Assembly: GCA_030591305.1 (NCBI GenBank) | Contig: JAUVBI010000002.1 | Coordinates: forward strand, 1-40,962 | Length of the DNA stretch: 40,962 nucleotides | Source: Pseudomonadota bacterium | Lineage (GTDB): Bacteria > Pseudomonadota > Gammaproteobacteria > Pseudomonadales > Halieaceae | Reading direction: 5' to 3' | Shown here: in pieces, positions 34,843 through 40,962 of the stretch | Layout of the letters: each line of letters begins with the position of its first letter | Numbering within the stretch: position 1 is the stretch's first letter | Program-made: the position numbers and the translations under genes | The notes under the pieces: generated by a model | Seen by the model: the letters and a program-made list of their open reading frames with translations, nothing else | Told to the model about the DNA's origin: nothing | Database searches by the model: none

Positions 34843-35814
34843 CTAGTTATACACCTCAGGATTTACGCAGAACGGCATGGGCCGCCCCGCCAGGGCGGCA
34901 ATGGCATTATCCACCGCCAGGTCGGCCATCCTGGCGCGGGTCAGCGTGGTGGCGCTGCCGATATGTGGAGCGACCACAACATTGGGCAGGGCCAGTAAAG
35001 GGTTTTCCTGCTCAACCGGCTCCTTCTCGAACACATCTATGCCCGCAGCGTACAGGTCACCTCTACCGAGTGCCTGGGCCAGAGCGGTCTCATCGACAAT
35101 GCCACCCCTGGCAGTATTCACCAGAACGGCCCCGGGCTTCATCGCTGCAATTCTGTCCGCGTTCATTAAATTACGGGTCTCGTCGTTTAGTGGGACATGT
35201 ATACTGACAAAGTCACTGCGCTGTAGCAGCTCCTCCAGGGAGACACTGTCAACACCCGACACGCTGCGCTCAGAACGATTGAAGCCCAACACACGCATAC
35301 CAAAACTTGCAGCTCTCTTCGCAACGGCCTGGCCGATTGCCCCCAGCCCGATAATCCCCAGTGTGGCACCACTTACATCCTTGCCGGTAAAAAACTCCGG
35401 TGACCAGGCATTGTCAACGCGCCAGTTTCCCTGGCGAATATAGCGATCGGCCTCAACCACCCGGCGAGCAGCGGCGAGCAGCAGGGCAAAGGCCGCATTC
35501 GCTGTGGCATCCACCAGCACCCCGGGGGTATGTCCCAGGGGAATTTTTCGCTCGGTAAGCGCGGCAACATCGATATGATCAACACCGACGGACATGCTCG
35601 AAACAAATTCCAGATTCGGTAGACTATCCAGTAGACTGGCATCGACACGGTCAGTGAGCAGGCACAGCAAGCCCTGAGCTTCAGACACTTCCTCGCGCAG
35701 TGCTCCACTGGGCAACAGGCCCGGCCCCATCCATACGTTCATATCACACAGTTGCCCGAGTTGGTGAATTCGGTCACCGGGCAGTTGATGTGTTACAAAT
35801 ACCTTTTTATCCAT
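34843..35814 (-). CDS. D-2-hydroxyacid dehydrogenase (glyoxylate/hydroxypyruvate reductase-like)
   Basis: The 323-residue enzyme has the NAD(P)-binding GLGAIGQAVA segment near residue 155 and the catalytic set Arg in NTARGGIVDE, Glu in DVFEKEP and His in PHIGSAT. This is the D-isomer 2-hydroxyacid dehydrogenase family; the GyaR/GhrB-like branch reduces glyoxylate and hydroxypyruvate. The substrate cannot be fixed from sequence. The ATG at 35814 is preferred to a TTG at 35820. The HIT gene lies 41 bases upstream on the same strand and may be co-transcribed. Confidence 0.92.
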   Translation of the reverse strand: MDKKVFVTHQLPGDRIHQLGQLCDMNVWMGPGLLPSGALREEVSEAQGLLCLLTDRVDASLLDSLPNLEFVSSMSVGVDHIDVAALTERKIPLGHTPGVLVDATANAAFALLLAAARRVVEADRYIRQGNWRVDNAWSPEFFTGKDVSGATLGIIGLGAIGQAVAKRAASFGMRVLGFNRSERSVSGVDSVSLEELLQRSDFVSIHVPLNDETRNLMNADRIAAMKPGAVLVNTARGGIVDETALAQALGRGDLYAAGIDVFEKEPVEQENPLLALPNVVVAPHIGSATTLTRARMADLAVDNAIAALAGRPMPFCVNPEVYN

Positions 35815-35855
35815 GATCAAACCAATCCTGAAAAATCTTTAAAATTCTTAACGCC

Positions 35856-36281
35856 CTACAGCGCAGCCGGGCTTAAACCCACCGTCTTAACCAGTTTGTC
35901 CTGCCACTCCTGCAAGACGGCCTGGGTGTATTCCTCCCCCGCCGGAAGTACTCCCCACACAGGCAGAGGCCAACAGGCATCGGTTTCACTGCGGCCAATA
36001 ATGTGTAAATGCATTTGCGGGACAACATTTCCAAGGCCGGCATAGTTGACCTTGGAGTAAGCTAGCTCCCCTTTGATAAAAGCGGAAATCGCCGCACACT
36101 CCAAGAGGACTGCGCGACCCTGTTCCTCAGGTAAATCGAGCACATCACCAAAATGCGAATCGGGAACAAGAATAAACCAGGGAACCGACGCATTGTGATT
36201 AAGCAAAACTCCACAAGCCGACAGCGCCCCCAGATAGTGACAATCTGCAAGTAACTGTGGATGAATTCGCTCCAATCCCAC
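35856..36281 (-). CDS. HIT-domain nucleotide-binding protein
   Basis: The 141-residue protein has the histidine-triad region VVPQMHLHIIGR near residue 87-98, followed by ACWPLPVWG. The first His of the classical HxHxH motif is Gln, as in a bacterial HIT subgroup. Such proteins hydrolyse dinucleotide or nucleoside phosphoramidate compounds, but this one's substrate is unknown. The start is GTG, backed by AAGGAGG six bases upstream; an overlapping ATG in another frame gives no such protein. It lies upstream of the hydroxyacid dehydrogenase. Confidence 0.88.
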   Translation of the reverse strand: MGLERIHPQLLADCHYLGALSACGVLLNHNASVPWFILVPDSHFGDVLDLPEEQGRAVLLECAAISAFIKGELAYSKVNYAGLGNVVPQMHLHIIGRSETDACWPLPVWGVLPAGEEYTQAVLQEWQDKLVKTVGLSPAAL

Positions 36282-36371
36282 CGCATTCCTCCTTGAAAAA
36301 CCAGACCCCTCTTTAATATAACGAACGAAAGGGAAAAGTCAGCAACGGCCCTGGGGCGACAAAACCAGTTT

Positions 36372-37136
36372 CTAGATTGTCATGCCACCGTCCACCACAA
36401 TACATTCACCGTTGGTGTAGCTGCTGGCATCCGATACCAGGTATAACACCGTACCCGCCATCTCCCGAGGCTCCGCATGGCGGTTCATGGGAATACTCTG
36501 CATGGCCTGCTGGTAAATATCGTCATTGGCGAACAGTGCTCCAGCAAACTTGGTCTTGGTTATACCGGGGAGCAATGCATTACAGCGAATACCGTGTTGT
36601 GCACACTCCTTGGCAAAGACCTTGGTCATATTGACCACAGCTGCTTTGGTTATAGAATAAATTCCCTGGTACGGGCCGGGATGAAGCGCATTTACCGAGG
36701 CTGTATTCACGATGGCACCGCCGCCGTTATCCCGCATTATTTTCCCCGCCTCAATCGACATGAAAAAATAGCCGCGAATATTCACTTCAACCGTTTTATT
36801 AAACGCGCCCAGGTCTGTATCTAACACGTCACCAAAGTAGGGGTTGGTGGCCGCATTGTTGACCGAGACGTCCAGTGTGCCGTGCGTATTTCGAATATGC
36901 GCAAACAACGCACTGATATCATCCATATTACCTACATTGCAGGCGAAGGCTTCGGCGCTGCCACCACTCTCGCCAATGGCATCAGCCAGGGCCTGGCAGT
37001 TATCTATACGCCGACTTGATACGATAACGTGCGCACCCTGCTCGGCCAGCAGCTTTGCAACCTCCTCTCCGATACCACGGCTGGCACCACTCACCAGGGC
37101 AATTTTCCCCGTCAAATCAAAAATATTCGTTGCCAT
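36372..37136 (-). CDS. SDR-family oxidoreductase
   Basis: The 254-residue protein is a classical short-chain dehydrogenase: SGASRGIG (16-23) for the cofactor, NNAA (93-96), and catalytic S147, Y160 and K164 (YSITKAA). SSRR at 40-43 favours NADPH. The C-terminal [13 protein letters not shown] is typical. The substrate is unknown. AGAGGA precedes the ATG. The gene diverges from the deiodinase-like gene, with which it shares a 91-base promoter region; a minus-strand TTGACA (37177-37172) is a possible -35. Confidence 0.92.
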   Translation of the reverse strand: MATNIFDLTGKIALVSGASRGIGEEVAKLLAEQGAHVIVSSRRIDNCQALADAIGESGGSAEAFACNVGNMDDISALFAHIRNTHGTLDVSVNNAATNPYFGDVLDTDLGAFNKTVEVNIRGYFFMSIEAGKIMRDNGGGAIVNTASVNALHPGPYQGIYSITKAAVVNMTKVFAKECAQHGIRCNALLPGITKTKFAGALFANDDIYQQAMQSIPMNRHAEPREMAGTVLYLVSDASSYTNGECIVVDGGMTI

Positions 37137-37162
37137 GATTATTATCCTCTTTGTTAGTGATC

Positions 37163-37191
37163 TAAACAGTATGTCAATCTGCCACTATACT
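37163..37191 (+). promoter_or_regulatory. Candidate sigma-70 promoter of the nitroreductase gene
   Basis: TAAACA (37163-37168) and TATACT (37186-37191) are 17 bases apart and match sigma-70 elements at four and five of six bases. Transcription would begin near 37198, 30 bases before the ATG. The same interval carries a perfect minus-strand TTGACA at 37177-37172 for the divergent SDR, so the two promoters overlap. Confidence 0.45.
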
Positions 37192-37227
37192 AGTTGGCGG
37201 GAAAATAATTACTACTGTGGAATTTTA

Positions 37228-37905
37228 ATGAAAGAACATGCCAGTGTCCCTTTATCTGATTTTCACGAATACCCCGTGGATGAAATGCTCAGGCGGTCCC
37301 GATTCTTCTATGAGGAGGTAAAGCGCCGCCACTCTATCCGGAGTTTCTCGAACAGGCCCGTGCCAAGAGAAGTCATTGAAAACTGCATACGTGCAGCAGG
37401 TACAGCACCCAGCGGTGCAAATCACCAACCCTGGCATTTTGCCGCGATAAGTAGCCCAGACGTAAAAAAAGCGGTGCGAGAAAAAGCCGAGATAGAGGAG
37501 CGCGCATTCTACAACGACAGAAAAGCAGGAGAGAACTGGTTAAATGCACTGGCACCTCTGGGTACAGATGCCGATAAACCCTTCCTTGAAACCGCCCCCT
37601 GGCTGATTGCCATTTTTGCCCAACGGCGCGGCGGCGTAAACGCTGAAGATCACCAGAAAAACTACTATGTACCGGAATCTGTAGGCATCGCCACCGGTTT
37701 TTTGATCAACGCTTTACACAGCTGTGGACTGGCAACTTTAACCCACACCCCCAACCCTATGAAGTTTCTCAACAAGGTCTGCAATCGCAACCCTGCGGAG
37801 CGCGCCTATCTTCTGTTGGTTACGGGCTACCCTGCAGCAGATGCCACGGTGCCAAAGCACGCGCTGATCAAAAAGTCCCTGGAGGACATTTCTACTTTCT
37901 TGTAA
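37228..37905 (+). CDS. Nitroreductase-family flavoprotein, iodotyrosine-deiodinase-like
   Basis: The 225-residue protein has FMN-binding RRHSIRSF (33-40) and [12 protein letters not shown] (60-71), a [10 protein letters not shown] segment (149-158) and LTHTPNPM (171-178), as in the iodotyrosine deiodinase (IYD) branch. The active-site lid residues of IYD that hold the amino acid part of halotyrosine appear conserved: E91, Y95 and K117, with WLNAL between and FLETAP after. Bacterial IYDs remove iodine or bromine from halotyrosines with FMN. A longer frame from 36844 overlaps the SDR gene and is rejected; the ATG at 37228 gives the family's length. Assignment is by motif only. Confidence 0.85.
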   Translation: MKEHASVPLSDFHEYPVDEMLRRSRFFYEEVKRRHSIRSFSNRPVPREVIENCIRAAGTAPSGANHQPWHFAAISSPDVKKAVREKAEIEERAFYNDRKAGENWLNALAPLGTDADKPFLETAPWLIAIFAQRRGGVNAEDHQKNYYVPESVGIATGFLINALHSCGLATLTHTPNPMKFLNKVCNRNPAERAYLLLVTGYPAADATVPKHALIKKSLEDISTFL

Positions 37906-37937
37906 GTTTCACTGCTCCTGGATGCACACAAACTATT

Positions 37938-37978
37938 TGTAATGCAAATATTGACAAATGTATTACATTTGAATTACA
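37938..37978. promoter_or_regulatory. Nested palindromic operator upstream of the RHH regulator
   Basis: TGTAATGCAAAT (37938-37949) and ATTTGAATTACA (37967-37978) are reverse complements at 11 of 12 bases. Between and overlapping them, AAATGTATTACATTT (37956-37970) is a perfect 7+1+7 palindrome. TTGACA (37951-37956) within the block is a perfect -35 element. A dimer or tetramer bound here would block transcription of the downstream gene. Confidence 0.65.
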
Positions 37979-38014
37979 TTGCCCGCTAACGATAGTAATG
38001 AAGCGCATAAGAGC

Positions 38015-38452
38015 ATGGCAGAAAAGAGAAAACCCACACGAAAGACAAAGAAAGATCGGGTCTTGCAGGCGCGTATTCCCGAGCAACTCGATGAAGAATT
38101 GCGCGACAGGGCCGAGGACCTGGGCCTGTCTGTTTCCACCATCGTACGCAATGTACTCCTTCATACCTTCAACTTGGTGGAGGGGGTTGTCTCCGACAGC
38201 GCACAGATCGCCCGGGTAATACAGGGACGACCACCCTCACCCCCAGGCGGTTCCGGCCAAGCTGATGAAGGCGCAGCTGTCGTGGGCTGGCAGGAAACGG
38301 TCTTGAATCGCAATGGCGTCTGTGAACAGTGCAATATCATCCTCGCAAAAGGAGAAAATGCAGCGGTGGGCCTGCCCGTACAGGCCCGCCCGGTCTTCCT
38401 CTGCTCTAAATGCCTGGCCGCCCTGTCGACTGGGGAGGGAGACTCCCAATGA
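38015..38452 (+). CDS. Ribbon-helix-helix DNA-binding protein with C-terminal zinc ribbon
   Basis: The 145-residue protein starts with a basic Lys/Arg segment. A ribbon-helix-helix domain follows at about residues 16-55: QARIPEQLDEELRDRAEDLG then SVSTIVRNVLLHT. A Pro/Gly-rich linker leads to a zinc ribbon with CEQC (about 104-107) and CSKC (about 131-134). The pair of CxxC motifs should bind one zinc. Start ATG at 38015 is preferred to an upstream TTG at 37979. Its stop overlaps the hydrolase start (ATGA). A large palindrome lies just upstream, so it probably represses its own operon. I know no named family with this architecture. Confidence 0.8.
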   Translation: MAEKRKPTRKTKKDRVLQARIPEQLDEELRDRAEDLGLSVSTIVRNVLLHTFNLVEGVVSDSAQIARVIQGRPPSPPGGSGQADEGAAVVGWQETVLNRNGVCEQCNIILAKGENAAVGLPVQARPVFLCSKCLAALSTGEGDSQ

Positions 38453-39672
38453 AAACATCAATTCAGACCTTACACGGCGGCAGCCAGCTCATTTTTGATG
38501 CAGTGGAAGGTATTACCAACACGGTGGAGCGGATGCATGAAACAATCGCCCGGCACCCCCTGCCCTGGTCACAGCAACCTGCCGAATTAAGCAGAGCACA
38601 TGGTTTCATTGCCTCGACAGTTTATTGCGCGGTCCGGAGTGTCAACGATGTATTGCGCGAAGGGGCAGACAAGGCCTTCGGCCTCCTGCCCAAAAGGACA
38701 GGAGATAACACGGCCCAATCAGCGGCGGAAATCTGCGCCATAGCAGCACTCAATGGCGCATTTGGCGATCACCTTGAGAGCACGGGAAATACACTTGCCC
38801 TGCCAATGATTCTTACAACACCCAGCCGGCAGTTGCAGCTGAACAGGGAAGCACTGACGACAGCCCTACCGCAGGCCAGCCCTCACTTGGTCATCATGCT
38901 GCACGGCTTGAGCATGTCGGAGCTGAGTTGGGGTCGAAAGGAACCGGGCTGTATAGGCCGCTTATTACGCGAGGAGTTGGGTTACACACCCATGTATTTG
39001 CGTTACAACAGCGGGCGCCATATCTCCACCAATGGCAGGGAGTTCGCAGAAATACTGGAGCAACTGTGCGACGTGTGGCCAGTGCCTGTTGAGTCAATAT
39101 CACTAATAGGCCACAGCATGGGAGGGCTACTTATCCGCAGTGCCTGCTGGTATGCCGATGAGACAGGAAGTACATGGCTAAACCATCTTAAGCGTGTAGT
39201 GTGCCTGGGAACTCCCCATCACGGCTCACCGGTCGCAAAAGCCGGGCATGCCCTCAACGTGGCCATGGAAAAAATCCCCTATGTTGAGCCACTGGCTTTT
39301 GGCAGACGGCGCAGCGCTGGCATCAAGGATTTGAGACACGGCGACCTGCTCGACGAAGACTGGCAGGGATACCATCCCGACCACGACCGGCCCGATACTC
39401 GCCAGCCCGTACCACTACTACCGGATGTGGACTACTTTTTCGCGGCAGCCACCCTGGGTCAAGATGAGCACGACCCACTCGGGCATGCCCTGGGGGACAT
39501 ATTAGTACGCCTGGACAGCGCCATGGGGTCGCATTTCGATAACCTGCGACATCTAAATATCAATCCAGAGAATTGCCGGGTATTTCACGAAAAGAGTCAC
39601 CTGGGCCTGCTAAGTGATGAACAGGTTCATCGGCAAATTGTTGAGTGGTTCAGTGCCGATCCGGGCTCCTGA
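38449..39672 (+). CDS. Alpha/beta hydrolase (lipase/esterase-like)
   Basis: The 407-residue protein has an N-terminal helical part (about 1-135, unrecognised) and an alpha/beta hydrolase domain. The oxyanion strand is VIMLHGLSMSE (about 149-159), and the nucleophile elbow is GHSMGG near residue 221-226, followed by CLGTPHHGSPVAK. A catalytic Asp is likely in the VDYFFAAATLG/DEHDPLG region and the His in EKSHLGLL. No signal peptide is seen, so it is cytoplasmic or membrane associated. The ATGA overlap shows coupling with the RHH regulator, which presumably controls it. The substrate is unknown. Confidence 0.87.
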   Translation: MKTSIQTLHGGSQLIFDAVEGITNTVERMHETIARHPLPWSQQPAELSRAHGFIASTVYCAVRSVNDVLREGADKAFGLLPKRTGDNTAQSAAEICAIAALNGAFGDHLESTGNTLALPMILTTPSRQLQLNREALTTALPQASPHLVIMLHGLSMSELSWGRKEPGCIGRLLREELGYTPMYLRYNSGRHISTNGREFAEILEQLCDVWPVPVESISLIGHSMGGLLIRSACWYADETGSTWLNHLKRVVCLGTPHHGSPVAKAGHALNVAMEKIPYVEPLAFGRRRSAGIKDLRHGDLLDEDWQGYHPDHDRPDTRQPVPLLPDVDYFFAAATLGQDEHDPLGHALGDILVRLDSAMGSHFDNLRHLNINPENCRVFHEKSHLGLLSDEQVHRQIVEWFSADPGS

Positions 39673-39678
39673 AGACGA

Positions 39679-40038
39679 TTACTTAACCGACCACACCGCC
39701 AACTCATTACCACTGGGCTCGGTGAAGTGAAAACGCCTGCCCCCCGGGAATGAAAATATGGGCTTGGTAATTATCCCGCCCGCTGCGCTCACACGCCCCT
39801 CGGTCTCCTCCAGGGCATCGCTGTAAAGAACGACCAGAGCGCTGCCATTATCCGTGGATGCCGCGAGATCAGATTTGAAAAAGCCACCGTCCAGCCCGGC
39901 GTCTGTGGCTGAGAAGGATGCATAATCGGGGCCGTAATCGACAAAGCTCCAGGCAAACACCACCTCGAAGAAAGCCTTTGTAGCCGGAATATCTTTGCCT
40001 GGAAATTCTATGTAGTTAATTTTGTCGTTGGCACTCAT
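39679..40038 (-). CDS. VOC-family (glyoxalase-like) protein
   Basis: The 119-residue protein has a vicinal-oxygen-chelate fold: INYIEFPGKDIPATKAFFEVVF at the start (residues 7-28 by position) and FHFTEPSGNELAVWS at the end, giving the paired beta-alpha-beta-beta-beta motifs. Glu in EPSGNE is a usual metal ligand. Such proteins include dioxygenases and resistance proteins, but most are uncharacterised. Its ATG overlaps the stop of dbpA (ATGA), so the two are co-transcribed. It is convergent with the hydrolase gene, six bases apart. Confidence 0.88.
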   Translation of the reverse strand: MSANDKINYIEFPGKDIPATKAFFEVVFAWSFVDYGPDYASFSATDAGLDGGFFKSDLAASTDNGSALVVLYSDALEETEGRVSAAGGIITKPIFSFPGGRRFHFTEPSGNELAVWSVK

Positions 40039-40962
40039 AGCTTCCTCACCTTGAATTTCCGACCCTTTATCTTGCCGTTGATCAGACGGCCCAATGCCTT
40101 ATCAGCCACGTTCCGCTCTATAGCAACATAGGCCGCATAATCCATTACGTCAATTTTTCCCACCGCTTTACCGTCTATGCCGGCGTCACCGGTAAGAGCA
40201 CCCAGAATATCGCCTGGGCGTACTTTCTGTTTCCTACCGCCGGAAATACACAGTGTAACAAAGGCCGGGGGAGGCAATGACTCACCGCTGCCCGGCAGTG
40301 CTTCAATGGCTTCAAACTCCAGTTCCCGCTGCAGGTAATCGCCTATGCTGTTCAATTTGTAACGCTCCGAATCGGCGAAGAGAGTCAGCGCCAAACCCTC
40401 CTTGCCGGCACGTCCCGTACGGCCGATACGATGTACATACACCTCGGCGTTGCGTGGCAACTCATAGTTGATAACCGCGGATAAATCATCGATATCCAGA
40501 CCCCGGGCAGCCACATCGGTAGCCACCAGCACACTGCAACTGCGCTGCTTGAATTGCACCAATACCTGGTCGCGGTCGCGCTGCTCCAGATCACCGTGCA
40601 GCGCCGCCGCTGCGATTCCGTGGTCACTCAGGTGAGCACAGACATCTCGCACAAACGCCTTGGTATTACAAAACACCACGGCCGACTCGGGTTTGAAATG
40701 CTCCAACAGCTTTACCAGTGCATCCAGCTTGGCGCTCTTCTGGCAGATATAAAACTGCTGTGCGATATGCTGGTCGCTGTGCAGGGTCTCCACGGAAACC
40801 TGCTCGGGTTTGTTTTGGAAACGCGCACTCAGCGATTGAATATCATCCGGGTAGGTTGCGGAGAACAGCAGAGTTTGCCGATCGGATGGTGTCTCAGCAA
40901 TGATAGTTTCAATATCATCGACAAATCCCATTTCCAGCATTCTGTCCGCTTCATCCAACACC
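40035..40962 (-). CDS. dbpA: ATP-dependent RNA helicase DbpA, 5' end missing
   Basis: The frame runs off the window edge and covers the last 308 residues. It begins at motif II (LDEADR), followed by SAT, VVFCNTKA (motif IV), TDVAARGLD (V) and YVHRIGRTGRAG (VI). The last 75 residues (KQKVRPGDILGALTG and later, ending KGRKFKVRKL) are the DbpA RNA-binding domain, which recognises hairpin 92 of 23S rRNA during large-subunit assembly. This domain sets it apart from other DEAD-box helicases. About 150 N-terminal residues lie outside the window. The stop overlaps the VOC start. Confidence 0.95.
   Translation of the reverse strand, partial: VLDEADRMLEMGFVDDIETIIAETPSDRQTLLFSATYPDDIQSLSARFQNKPEQVSVETLHSDQHIAQQFYICQKSAKLDALVKLLEHFKPESAVVFCNTKAFVRDVCAHLSDHGIAAAALHGDLEQRDRDQVLVQFKQRSCSVLVATDVAARGLDIDDLSAVINYELPRNAEVYVHRIGRTGRAGKEGLALTLFADSERYKLNSIGDYLQRELEFEAIEALPGSGESLPPPAFVTLCISGGRKQKVRPGDILGALTGDAGIDGKAVGKIDVMDYAAYVAIERNVADKALGRLINGKIKGRKFKVRKL

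Noticed and set aside
36844..37227. Upstream extension of the nitroreductase reading frame
   Set aside because: It runs antisense through the SDR gene, has no family motif, and the ATG at 37228 matches the conserved N-terminus and has a promoter before it.

Overview
The window looks like chromosome of a marine-type gammaproteobacterium. DUF3604 and DUF1254/1214 proteins, a valine catabolic cluster, DbpA, RlhA-like U32 and YehS/SEC-C housekeeping proteins, and dense head-to-tail packing would fit the Cellvibrionales/OM60 kind of lineage. That placement is an inference from gene content only. No rRNA, tRNA, CRISPR array, insertion sequence or phage gene was recognised.

Layout. Positions 1-112 hold the tail of an unidentified gene. 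164-3834 hold a translationally coupled pair, a DUF3604 PHP-like protein and an exported DUF1254/DUF1214 protein. 3835-4467 is non-coding and contains a perfect 16-base palindrome. 4468-5924 is a HipBA-type module on the minus strand with repeated AAATGT-type motifs around its promoter; its HipA carries Ala where the E. coli autophosphorylated Ser should be. 6205-10373 has a DUF481 outer-membrane protein, a MOSC protein, an SDR and a membrane-anchored serine hydrolase. 10519-17326 is a tight plus-strand operon: glutathione reductase, a TauE/SafE exporter, and a Gld-type ABC system (ATPase, fused permease-GldG protein, DUF4340 protein).

17473-25928 is a likely valine (isobutyryl-CoA) degradation operon: crotonase, small lipoprotein, CoA-acylating aldehyde dehydrogenase, isobutyryl-CoA dehydrogenase, 3-hydroxyisobutyryl-CoA hydrolase, 3-hydroxyisobutyrate dehydrogenase, and a lipoprotein with a beta-propeller and two c-heme motifs. 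The aldehyde dehydrogenase sits where methylmalonate-semialdehyde dehydrogenase is expected but belongs to a different clade.

26026-31828 holds a DUF4870 membrane protein, a membrane-anchored triheme cytochrome, an AT-rich U32 family gene, an M28 peptidase and a SEC-C protein. 31989-34827 holds DUF1456, a LysR regulator with a clear T-N11-A box, and two divergent DUF4136 lipoproteins. 34843-37905 holds a hydroxyacid dehydrogenase, a HIT protein, an SDR, and a divergent nitroreductase resembling iodotyrosine deiodinase. 38015-39672 is a ribbon-helix-helix/zinc-ribbon regulator coupled to an alpha/beta hydrolase, behind a nested palindromic operator. The window ends with a VOC protein and a truncated DbpA helicase.

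The best candidates for something undescribed are the regulator/hydrolase pair at 37938-39672, the deiodinase-like enzyme at 37228, the aldehyde dehydrogenase and heme-propeller in the valine operon, and the altered HipA.
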